Positions 15,877-22,261 of a stretch of 22,261 nucleotides of DNA are shown here, in pieces. Numbering within the stretch: the first letter of the stretch is position 1; every line of letters begins with the position of its first letter. The notes below the pieces were generated by a model, which saw only the letters and a program-made list of their open reading frames with translations, was not told where the DNA came from and did not search any database. The stretch spans positions 1 through 22,261 of the forward strand of contig CAZDOD010000026.1 in the NCBI GenBank assembly GCA_964506935.1. Direction: 5' to 3'. The DNA comes from CAZDOD01 sp964506935 (GTDB taxonomy: Bacteria > Desulfobacterota > Zymogenia > Zymogenales > Zymogenaceae). Made by a program: the position numbers and the translations under genes.

Positions 15877-17943
15877 TTGGCAGGTGAACTCTTATTTGAG
15901 ATAGGCACGGAGGAGATCCCGGCGGGATTTATCACCGATGCCCTTGATTCTATATCGTCGATTTTCAAAAAACTTAAGGAAGAATACCGCATAAACACGG
16001 GCGATGTTCGGACACTCGGGACTCCGAGGCGGCTCACGCTCGTCGCGCTTGATGTGGCGGATCATCAAAAATCCCAAAGCATCGAAAAGATAGGCCCCCC
16101 GGTTGCCGTCGCCATTGACCCCGACGGAAAGCCGAACCAGAAAGCCATCGGGTTTGCCAAGGGTTGTGGGCTATCGGTCGAAGACCTAAAGAAGGTCAAG
16201 ACCGAAAAGGGGGAGTACCTCCTGGCGGTAATAACCGAGCCCGAGAGGCCCACGAAAGAGCTGCTGCCTGAGATACTCGAAAGGCTCATCTCGCAGATAG
16301 GCTTCAAAAAGAGCATGCGGTGGATGGACCTGACCGTCCGCTTCGCAAGGCCGATCCACTGGATCTTGGCCATATATGATGGAGAGATAATCCCACTGAA
16401 GTTCGGAAATATAGAAAGCGGAAACAAGACCCGCGGGCACCGCTTTATGGCGCCGGAAAAGATCGAGGTGGGGGATTTCAAAGACTATGTTTCAAAGCTG
16501 AAGAAGGCCTACGTCATCGTCGATATCGATGACAGGAAGGTGATAGTCGAGAAAGAGATAAAAAAGATTGCGTCGTCGTTTGGCGGAGAGATCCTTCCCG
16601 ATGTAGGCCTTATTGATGAGGTGGTCAACCTCACCGAATACCCGAATGCGCTCGGAGGGACTTTTCCAGAGAGATACCTGAAGCTCCCGAAGGATGTATT
16701 GGTCACGGCAATGAGAGAGCACCAGAGATATTTTAGTGTGGTGGGTAGCGGCGGGAAACTCCTTCCCAACTTCGTCACCGTAAATAATACGAAACCCAAA
16801 GACGCCAAGATCGTGGCCCGCGGTAACGAGCGGGTACTCAACGCCCGCCTCGAAGATGCCAGATTCTACTTCGAGGAAGATATAAAGGTTCCCCTCAAAG
16901 ACAGGCTTGAAGACCTGAAGGGTGTCGTCTTCCACTCGAAGCTTGGGACGTCATATGAGAAGGTCATGAGATTTCATGAGCTTTCGGGATGGCTTTCGGA
17001 TAAACTCGCCCCCAAAGAAAAGGAAAAGATTTTGGAGGCGGCACTCCTCGCCAAGGCCGATCTCGAGACCGGGATCGTCAAAGAGTTCCCATCGCTTCAG
17101 GGGAAGATAGGGACCGAGTACGCGATAAGGGAGGGGATAAGCGAAGAGGTCGCTGTGGCGATAAACGAACACTATTTACCAGTCGGGGCAAGTGATCAAA
17201 TCCCCGAAGGGATTTGCGGGACTGTTGTCTCGCTCGCCGACAAGATGGATACGATATGCGGGTTTTTCGGGGTCGGGCTGAAACCGTCGGGTGTCGCCGA
17301 TCCATACGCTATCAGGAGGAGCACGATAGCAATAATAAATATCATAACGAAAAGGGGTTTATCTCTTTCCCTCGAAGAATTTATAGATAGATCGCTTGAG
17401 ATATTAAAAGATAAGATAAAAAGGCCGGCAGGTGAGATAAAAGGCGAGGTGCTCGATTTCTTCAAGGGGAGGCTTTCAGGTATCCTTATAGCGGAGGGCC
17501 ATTCACAGGACGTCGTCGATTCGGTCGTGTCGGTCTCGATCGACGATCTGGTCTTGACGAAAAAAAAGGTCGAAGTCCTGTCGAAATGGAAGGGCCGCCC
17601 CGAATTTGGCGACCTGGCGCAATCGATAAAGAGGGTCGGCAACATCCTTAAGGGTAAGGAGGCGGGGGAGGTAAATGCAAGCCTCCTCACGGAAAAAGCG
17701 GAGAAAGACCTTCATGAAGCATTCAAGTCATCAAATAATAAGGTCTCGGGCCTTGTCGGTGTTGGAAAATTTGATGAGGCTATCGGGGAGCTCCTCAAGC
17801 TCAAGGGCCCAATAGACGATTTTTTCGAGGGCGTTATGGTGATGGATAAAGATGAGAAGATCAGGGAGAACCGCCTCGCCCTCCTTTCCGGGATAAGGGC
17901 GCTGTTTATGAATATCTGCGATTTTCAGAAGATCGAGCTTTAA
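15877..17943 (+). CDS. glyS: Glycyl-tRNA synthetase beta chain
   Basis: This 688-aa subunit contributes tRNA recognition in the alpha2beta2 enzyme. It opens with the family signature EIGTEEIPAGFI (7-18) and has GTPRRLTLVALDV, MREHQRYFSV, and the HD-like domain segment LADKMDTICGFFGVG followed by DPYAIRRSTI. A C-terminal DALR-type anticodon-binding region ends with the LLKLKGPIDDFFEGVMVM motif. TTG 15877 is chosen, with GAAGGGA about eight bases upstream. No intervening gene lies between glyQ and glyS. A weak hairpin with a T-run lies between them but is too short to call a terminator. Confidence 0.98.
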   Translation: MAGELLFEIGTEEIPAGFITDALDSISSIFKKLKEEYRINTGDVRTLGTPRRLTLVALDVADHQKSQSIEKIGPPVAVAIDPDGKPNQKAIGFAKGCGLSVEDLKKVKTEKGEYLLAVITEPERPTKELLPEILERLISQIGFKKSMRWMDLTVRFARPIHWILAIYDGEIIPLKFGNIESGNKTRGHRFMAPEKIEVGDFKDYVSKLKKAYVIVDIDDRKVIVEKEIKKIASSFGGEILPDVGLIDEVVNLTEYPNALGGTFPERYLKLPKDVLVTAMREHQRYFSVVGSGGKLLPNFVTVNNTKPKDAKIVARGNERVLNARLEDARFYFEEDIKVPLKDRLEDLKGVVFHSKLGTSYEKVMRFHELSGWLSDKLAPKEKEKILEAALLAKADLETGIVKEFPSLQGKIGTEYAIREGISEEVAVAINEHYLPVGASDQIPEGICGTVVSLADKMDTICGFFGVGLKPSGVADPYAIRRSTIAIINIITKRGLSLSLEEFIDRSLEILKDKIKRPAGEIKGEVLDFFKGRLSGILIAEGHSQDVVDSVVSVSIDDLVLTKKKVEVLSKWKGRPEFGDLAQSIKRVGNILKGKEAGEVNASLLTEKAEKDLHEAFKSSNNKVSGLVGVGKFDEAIGELLKLKGPIDDFFEGVMVMDKDEKIRENRLALLSGIRALFMNICDFQKIEL

Positions 17944-18001
17944 GGATAAATTATTATATATATAGTGTAGGGTGTTTTATAGTTTCGGAGGGTGAAATAT
18001 T

Positions 18002-20701
18002 ATGGCAAAAAATAAATATGTATACTTCTTCGGTGACGGTAAGGCGGAAGGGAAGGCCTCTATGAAGCTCCTCCTCGGGGGAAAGGGGGCCAACCTCGCC
18101 GAGATGACAAACCTTAAGATCCCGGTCCCCGCGGGGTTTACGATCTCGACAGAGGTCTGCACCTACTATTACGAGAACGACCGGAAATACCCACCGGGTA
18201 TCGAAGAGGATGTGAAAAAGAATATAGAGAGGGTCGAGGGGGCTATGGGGGCGAAGTTCGGAGACCGAGAAAACCCGTTACTCCTGTCGGTCAGGAGCGG
18301 CGCCCCGGCCTCGATGCCCGGTATGATGGACACCGTCCTCAATCTGGGTCTGAACGATGAGACTCTTCGGGGCCTCATCAAAAAATCCGGAAACGAGCGC
18401 TTCGCCTATGATTCTTACAGGCGTCTCATCCAGATGTACGGCGACGTCGTCATGGGTCTGAAGCCAGATAGGGAGGACGAGGAAGACCCCTTTGAAATAA
18501 TTATCCAAAAAAAGAAGGATGAGCTGGGTGTAAAATCCGACATGGAGCTTACCGCCGGGGATCTCAAGGACCTCGCGGAGAGGTTCCTCGCCGTAATAAA
18601 GGATAAACTCGGAAAGGAATTCCCCCAAGACCCTTATGACCAGCTCTGGGGGGCGATAGGAGCTGTCTTCGGCTCATGGAACAACCCGAGGGCCGTGACC
18701 TACAGAAATCTCAACAATATCCCCCCCCACTGGGGCACGGCCGTAAACGTCCAGGCTATGGTCTTCGGCAACATGGGAGACGATTGCGCCACAGGCGTGG
18801 CCTTCACGAGGGACCCGTCGACGGGCGAGAATGTATTTTACGGCGAGTATCTCAAGAACGCCCAGGGGGAGGACGTCGTGGCGGGGATCAGGACGCCCCA
18901 GCCGATAAACAGGGCGCGAAAGGTCGAGGGGACAGAAACATCCCTCGAAGAGGAGATGGCGAAGCAGTATCGAGAGCTTGTTGATATATATAAGAGGCTT
19001 GAGTCCCATTATACCGACATGCAGGATATCGAGTTCACCATCCAGAACGAAAAGCTCTGGATGCTCCAGACGAGGACCGGAAAGAGAACGGCCCAGGCCG
19101 CGGTCAAGATCGCCGTCGATATGGTAAGTGAGGATCTGATAGATAAGAAAGAAGCCGTAATGCGGATCACCCCAGATCAGATAGACCAGCTCCTTCACCC
19201 CATGATAGACCCTGATGCAAAGAGGGACGTGATGGCGAAGGGCCTCCCGGCGTCTCCGGGGGCGGCGGTCGGCAAAGTCGTATTTACCGCAAACGACGCG
19301 AAAGTAGAGGCCGACAAGGGTGAAAAGGTGATACTTGTGAGGATAGAGACCTCGCCCGAGGACATCCACGGCATGAACGCCGCCCAGGGTATCCTGACCG
19401 CAAGGGGCGGGATGACGTCCCACGCAGCGGTCGTCGCAAGGGGAATGGGAAAGCCCTGCGTCGCCGGCGTGGGAGATTTAAAGATAAGCTATGAGAAGCA
19501 GGAGTTTACGGCGGGGGACGTAAAGATAAAGAGGGGGGATTTCATCACCCTCGACGGGAGCAAGGGCGACGTGATCAACGGCAAGATGCCACTGGTCGAG
19601 GCGACCCTGTCCGGCGATTTCGGTATCCTGATGGATTGGGTAAATGAGATAAAAAGGCTCGGAGTCAGGACGAATGCCGATACGCCCCACGACTCGAAGG
19701 TAGCGGTCGATTTCGGCGCCGAGGGTATCGGGTTAACTAGGACCGAGCATATGTTCTTCGAGGGCGACAGGATAGACGCCGTAAGGGAGATGATCCTCGC
19801 CGAAGAACGCGATGACAGGAGAAAGGCCCTGGCAAAGATCCTTCCGATGCAGGAAGGTGACTTCGAGGGGATCTTCAGGGTAATGGGTGAGCGTCCGGTA
19901 ACCATCAGGCTCCTTGACCCGCCGCTCCATGAATTTCTGCCCCATACCGAGAGAGAGATAAAAGAACTCTCTCAAAAGATGGGAGTTACCGCAGAAGCAA
20001 TAAAGGACAAGGTAGAAGAGCTACACGAATTCAATCCCATGCTCGGACACAGGGGGTGCCGTCTCGGGATCGTCTATCCCGAGATATCGGAGATGCAGGC
20101 GAGGGCGATCTTCAAGGCGGCGTGCAAGGTGAAAAAGGAGGGGATAGATGTCCATCCCGAGGTAATGATCCCGCTCGTCGGACACGTAAAAGAGCTAGTG
20201 CTCCAGAGGGAGGTCGTCATAAGCGTCGCAGAGGAAGTCTTCACAGAAGAAAAGATTCGGGTCGACTACCTTGTCGGCACGATGATAGAACTCCCGAGGG
20301 CGTGTCTGACCGCGGACGAGATAGCCGACGTCGCCGAGTTTTTCTCGTTCGGGACAAACGACCTCACCCAGACCACCTTCGGGCTTTCGAGGGACGACGC
20401 CGGCTCATTCCTCCCGAAGTATGTAGAGCTGGGGATCCTCCCTGTCGACCCCTTCGTCTCAATAGACCAGGGGGGGGTCGGGAAGCTTATCGAGATGGCC
20501 GTCAAAAACGGGAGGAAGACGCGACCCGACCTCAAGGTCGGAATCTGCGGCGAGCACGGGGGAGATCCAAAGAGCGTGGAGTTCTGCCACAGGGTCGGCC
20601 TCAACTACGTCAGCTGCTCCCCCTACAGGGTGCCGATAGCGAGGCTTGCGGCCGCCCAGGCGGTGATAAAAGAGGAGAAAAAAATAGAAGTTTTTGATTA
20701 G
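18002..20701 (+). CDS. ppdK: Pyruvate, phosphate dikinase
   Basis: PPDK interconverts pyruvate + ATP + Pi and phosphoenolpyruvate + AMP + PPi in the cytoplasm. The 899-aa protein has the ATP-grasp domain from GGKGANLAEM (26-35) through VRSGAPASMPGMMDTVLNLG, and the swivelling phosphohistidine domain with GGMTSHAAVVARGMGKP (469-485; H474, and T472 which regulatory proteins modify in some organisms). The C-terminal TIM barrel has FGTNDLTQTTFGLSRDD and ICGEHGGDP with catalytic C849. GGAGGG precedes the ATG. It is slightly longer than the ~875-aa norm. It sits 58 bp behind glyS and is followed by a hairpin. In anaerobes it feeds gluconeogenesis or PPi-linked glycolysis. Confidence 0.98.
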   Translation: MAKNKYVYFFGDGKAEGKASMKLLLGGKGANLAEMTNLKIPVPAGFTISTEVCTYYYENDRKYPPGIEEDVKKNIERVEGAMGAKFGDRENPLLLSVRSGAPASMPGMMDTVLNLGLNDETLRGLIKKSGNERFAYDSYRRLIQMYGDVVMGLKPDREDEEDPFEIIIQKKKDELGVKSDMELTAGDLKDLAERFLAVIKDKLGKEFPQDPYDQLWGAIGAVFGSWNNPRAVTYRNLNNIPPHWGTAVNVQAMVFGNMGDDCATGVAFTRDPSTGENVFYGEYLKNAQGEDVVAGIRTPQPINRARKVEGTETSLEEEMAKQYRELVDIYKRLESHYTDMQDIEFTIQNEKLWMLQTRTGKRTAQAAVKIAVDMVSEDLIDKKEAVMRITPDQIDQLLHPMIDPDAKRDVMAKGLPASPGAAVGKVVFTANDAKVEADKGEKVILVRIETSPEDIHGMNAAQGILTARGGMTSHAAVVARGMGKPCVAGVGDLKISYEKQEFTAGDVKIKRGDFITLDGSKGDVINGKMPLVEATLSGDFGILMDWVNEIKRLGVRTNADTPHDSKVAVDFGAEGIGLTRTEHMFFEGDRIDAVREMILAEERDDRRKALAKILPMQEGDFEGIFRVMGERPVTIRLLDPPLHEFLPHTEREIKELSQKMGVTAEAIKDKVEELHEFNPMLGHRGCRLGIVYPEISEMQARAIFKAACKVKKEGIDVHPEVMIPLVGHVKELVLQREVVISVAEEVFTEEKIRVDYLVGTMIELPRACLTADEIADVAEFFSFGTNDLTQTTFGLSRDDAGSFLPKYVELGILPVDPFVSIDQGGVGKLIEMAVKNGRKTRPDLKVGICGEHGGDPKSVEFCHRVGLNYVSCSPYRVPIARLAAAQAVIKEEKKIEVFD

Positions 20702-20718
20702 TGATAACCGGATGAAAC

Positions 20719-20744
20719 GGCCCTAAAAGGTCGTCTTTTGGGCC
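20719..20744 (+). terminator. Stem-loop after ppdK without U-tract
   Basis: GGCCC-T-AAAAG (20719-20729) pairs with CTTTTGGGCC (20735-20744) around a five-base loop, leaving one unpaired T. The ten-pair stem is clear, but no T-run follows (AATTCGG). It could be a processing or stability element, or a factor-dependent stop, between ppdK and the membrane-protein gene. Confidence 0.4.
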
Positions 20745-20772
20745 AATTCGGATTCGATAGATTGGGGTAGAC

Positions 20773-21747
20773 ATGGTAGAAGACAAGAAAGATAAAAAAG
20801 ACAAAAGCAAAATCTCATTTAACGGTAACGGGACGCCGCTATTAGGATATTCCCTTCTCGTTCTTCTGTCCTCGGTTCTCCTGTTTATCCCGCTTGCCTT
20901 TATCGCCGCCTCAATGAGGAGGTGGTTCCTAAAAAATCTCGATATAGAATACGAGGGCAAAATAATAAAGTTATCCTTTGAAGGTAAGGGTAGTGGACTC
21001 CTTAAATATCACATCTTTTGTATCCCTACCCTCATTTTTTCCCTGATACTCTTTGCCATGGTCATCGTTAACTATCGAGGCCCCGACCTCTCTCTCTTTT
21101 TGGTACTGTTTACCGTAAGTCTCATTTACATGCCTTGGGTCTTTGTCAAAAAGAGGAGGTACATATTTGAAAACACCGTCGTGGACATCGGGGGCGAAAG
21201 GGCAAGGCTTGAATTCAGCGCGAGGGGGACCCCCCTCCTAGGCTGGGGTTCTCTCGGATTCCTCTCCATTTTCCTTTTGGGGATACCGCTCCCGTGGGTG
21301 ATCATCCGGACTTTTAAGTGGTTTAACGACAATACACTGATAAGGCACGGAAAGGGTGAATACAGGCCGTCGTTTTCGGGGAGCGGGGGAAATCTCTTTT
21401 GGTATGGGATAGGCATGGCGCTCGCCAACCTGATTCTTATACCCCACGTTGTGATGAAGAGTCTTATATCGTGGGCACTGAGATATTTCAACATCATCGG
21501 CCTTGATCGGACGGTCGAGTTCGAGTTTGGGGGGAAACCCAAAGCTATGTTCGGCTATTATTATCTTCAGCTCTTTATTATCCTCATCGCCTTTCTCGTC
21601 GTTTTCATATCCATCCGTGGTTTTGGCGTAAATCAAAAGATCCTCCCCTTATCCATCTCCATCCTCTTTTTGCTTATCACAGAACCCTACCTTATTGCCT
21701 CCTTTCTGAGGTGGAGTATCAAAAATATCAAGATTATTGTTACTTAA
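20773..21747 (+). CDS. Multi-pass membrane protein with five DUF898-like repeats
   Basis: This 324-aa membrane protein has a charged, Lys/Asp-rich N-terminus (MVEDKKDKKDKSK). It then consists of five copies of a unit starting F-x-G-x-G-x-L-(L/F)-x-(Y/W), followed by a hydrophobic stretch with an I-P or M-P, then R/K-W-F or R-Y and a short beta-rich segment. Unit starts are F16 (FNGNGTPLLGY), F69 (FEGKGSGLLKY), F148 (FSARGTPLLGW), F201 (FSGSGGNLFWY) and F252 (FGGKPKAMFGY). The spacing is 53, 79, 53 and 51 residues, so unit two carries an extra helix. The pattern resembles DUF898/YjgN-like membrane proteins, which have no settled function. GGGGTAGAC precedes the ATG. No partner gene gives a role. 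Confidence 0.75.
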   Translation: MVEDKKDKKDKSKISFNGNGTPLLGYSLLVLLSSVLLFIPLAFIAASMRRWFLKNLDIEYEGKIIKLSFEGKGSGLLKYHIFCIPTLIFSLILFAMVIVNYRGPDLSLFLVLFTVSLIYMPWVFVKKRRYIFENTVVDIGGERARLEFSARGTPLLGWGSLGFLSIFLLGIPLPWVIIRTFKWFNDNTLIRHGKGEYRPSFSGSGGNLFWYGIGMALANLILIPHVVMKSLISWALRYFNIIGLDRTVEFEFGGKPKAMFGYYYLQLFIILIAFLVVFISIRGFGVNQKILPLSISILFLLITEPYLIASFLRWSIKNIKIIVT

Positions 21748-21869
21748 TGCGTCAAATTTGCCCGTAAGATACCGTTTTTGGCGCCCGGAGGCCCAATATC
21801 CGGTAATAATCTGACAGGCGGCCCTATGATCCCTTCGGGTCTTTCCGGTATATTAGAAAAATCAAATTA

Positions 21870-21916
21870 AAATTTTTTAACTTTTTTCTTGACAAATCAC
21901 TCCCAAATCTGATAAA
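21870..21916 (+). promoter_or_regulatory. Strong-looking sigma70 promoter with A/T-rich upstream element
   Basis: TTGACA at 21889-21894 is a perfect -35. With a 16-base spacer, GATAAA (21911-21916) is the -10. An A/T tract (about 21864-21888, AATTAAAATTTTTTAAC then TTTTTT) abuts the -35 like an UP element. Transcription would begin near 21923, giving a leader of about 258 bases before the ATG at 22181. Confidence 0.5.
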
Positions 21917-22046
21917 TAGGATTAAATCTAATGTTTCTCCGGAGGGGAGGGTGCGTTTTGAGGGGGAGGTTAGTTTGGGGATTGGTGGGGTGGGTGATAA
22001 ACCCCCTTTTGGAAGACAGGAAATTCAAAAAGAAAGGAGGTGTTGA

Positions 22047-22181
22047 TTGGAAAGGCGGCTGTCTGTTAGAGTAATCAGGACAGTCGTTGTTTATTACTCT
22101 TTTGAATATTCTACAGTGTTTTTGACAATTAGTTTTGGCGGAAAAAAAATTTTCGCACATAACTTTTTAGGAGGTAACTAA
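22047..22181 (+). CDS. Possible 44-aa small ORF / leader peptide
   Basis: TTG at 22047 lies six bases after an excellent Shine-Dalgarno (AAAGGAGGTG, 22033-22042). The frame runs 44 codons to TAA at 22179-22181, which overlaps the next ATG as TAATG, a classic coupling geometry. The peptide begins MERRLSVRVIRTVVVYYSF, is basic then hydrophobic, and has no recognisable domain. Its base composition is more A/T-rich than that of the neighbouring genes. A hairpin (22057-22085) sits at its 5' end. It could be a coupling or attenuating leader, a real small protein, or chance; the ribosome site is the main support. Confidence 0.35.
   Translation: MERRLSVRVIRTVVVYYSFEYSTVFLTISFGGKKIFAHNFLGGN
22057..22085 (+). 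other. RNA hairpin in the leader of the terminal gene
   Basis: GGCTGTCTG (22057-22065) pairs with CAGGACAGTC (22076-22085), with one bulged G and one G-T pair, around a ten-base loop. It lies 15 bases after the Shine-Dalgarno of the small ORF. No T-run follows, so it is not a terminator by itself. Confidence 0.35.
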
Positions 22182-22261
22182 TGAGGAAGATATTGATTCT
22201 GGCGATGGCGGCCCTGTTAGTGGTTGCCTTTGCCGTTTCCTCCTTTCCCGCCGAGACCACC
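22181..22261 (+). CDS. 5' end of an exported protein (truncated by window edge)
   Basis: Only 27 codons are visible: MRKILILAMAALLVVAFAVS followed by SFPAETT. A basic N-terminus, a hydrophobic core and a polar end with a likely A-E cleavage region form a Sec signal peptide. ATG follows a strong TAGGAGG with a seven-base spacer. A strong promoter and a long leader upstream suggest an abundant envelope or secreted protein. The family cannot be told from this fragment. Confidence 0.75.
   Translation, partial: MRKILILAMAALLVVAFAVSSFPAETT

Larger units (their letters stand above)
21748..22180. other. 433-bp leader region with promoter, G-runs and possible small ORF
   Basis: This is the largest gap in the window. 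From 21748 to about 21860 it holds CCGGTA-rich sequence with no convincing terminator. Then comes an A/T tract and a promoter (21889-21916), a G-run-rich leader (21944-21994), a 9-pair hairpin (22057-22085), and a possible 44-codon ORF (22047-22181) that overlaps the ATG of the final gene. The other forward frame at 21931-22074 lacks a ribosome site. Confidence 0.6.

Noticed and set aside
18674..19423. 249-codon minus-strand open frame inside ppdK
   Set aside because: It is antisense to strongly conserved PPDK coding sequence, has His/Gly/Arg-rich composition and no recognisable domain.
20056..20697. 213-codon plus-strand open frame overlapping the end of ppdK in another frame
   Set aside because: It is extremely Arg/Gly/Asp-rich, as expected from a shifted reading of ppdK, and has no plausible product.
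21931..22074. 47-codon plus-strand frame starting ATG in the G-rich leader
   Set aside because: It has no ribosome binding site and is Gly/Arg/Trp-rich, as expected from G-runs; the TTG frame at 22047 is better supported.
21897..22160. 87-codon minus-strand frame across the leader
   Set aside because: Its Pro/Phe/Asn-rich composition comes from the complementary C-runs, and it lies antisense to the promoter and leader.

Overview
The window is a bacterial chromosome segment from a Gram-negative organism. It carries most of a lipid A / lipopolysaccharide inner-core pathway plus glycyl-tRNA synthetase, pyruvate phosphate dikinase and alanine racemase. Arg codons are dominated by AGG and Ile codons often use ATA; many genes start with TTG or GTG, and neighbours often overlap by a few bases. 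A Gfo/Idh/MocA oxidoreductase between lpxA and lpxB, and alpha/beta-type glyQ-glyS, fit a deltaproteobacterial (Desulfobacterota-like) or related lineage. That placement is an inference, not proven by the sequence. I see no mobile element, CRISPR array, tRNA, rRNA or recognisable riboswitch.

Region 1 (1-10708, + strand) is the LPS block. The order is lpxD, lpxA, a GnnA-like oxidoreductase, lpxB, msbA (ABC flippase), waaA (Kdo transferase), lpxK (4'-kinase), gmhB (heptose bisphosphate phosphatase), a 56-58 aa YcaR/Trm112-like zinc-ribbon protein and a WaaF-like heptosyltransferase. Together they acylate the UDP-sugar, build the disaccharide, phosphorylate it, add Kdo, supply and add heptose, and export the product. 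fabZ, lpxC, lpxH/I and the late acyltransferases are not in the window. Several junctions overlap (oxidoreductase/lpxB, waaA/lpxK, gmhB/ycaR/waaF), which suggests translational coupling.

Region 2 (10801-11610, + strand) is a spermidine-synthase-fold methyltransferase-like gene that meets a minus-strand operon tail to tail. Region 3 (14647 back to 11613, - strand) reads exported seven-bladed beta-propeller, alanine racemase, KdkA/WaaP-type LPS kinase. A well-formed sigma70-type promoter lies upstream of it. So envelope functions (peptidoglycan D-Ala supply, Kdo/core phosphorylation, a periplasmic propeller) continue on the opposite strand.

Region 4 (14885-20701, + strand) is glyQ, glyS and ppdK, ordinary housekeeping genes expressed away from the divergent 14648-14884 spacer. 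Region 5 (20773-22261) holds a multi-pass membrane protein made of five copies of a DUF898-like unit, then a 433-bp spacer. The spacer has a strong-looking promoter with an A/T-rich upstream element, a G-run-rich leader, a possible 44-aa small ORF with an excellent Shine-Dalgarno, and the first 27 codons of a secreted protein cut by the window edge.

Most of the window is well-known biology. The least explained parts are the five-repeat membrane protein, the structured leader at 21889-22181, the lone oxidoreductase between lpxA and lpxB, and the stand-alone periplasmic propeller.
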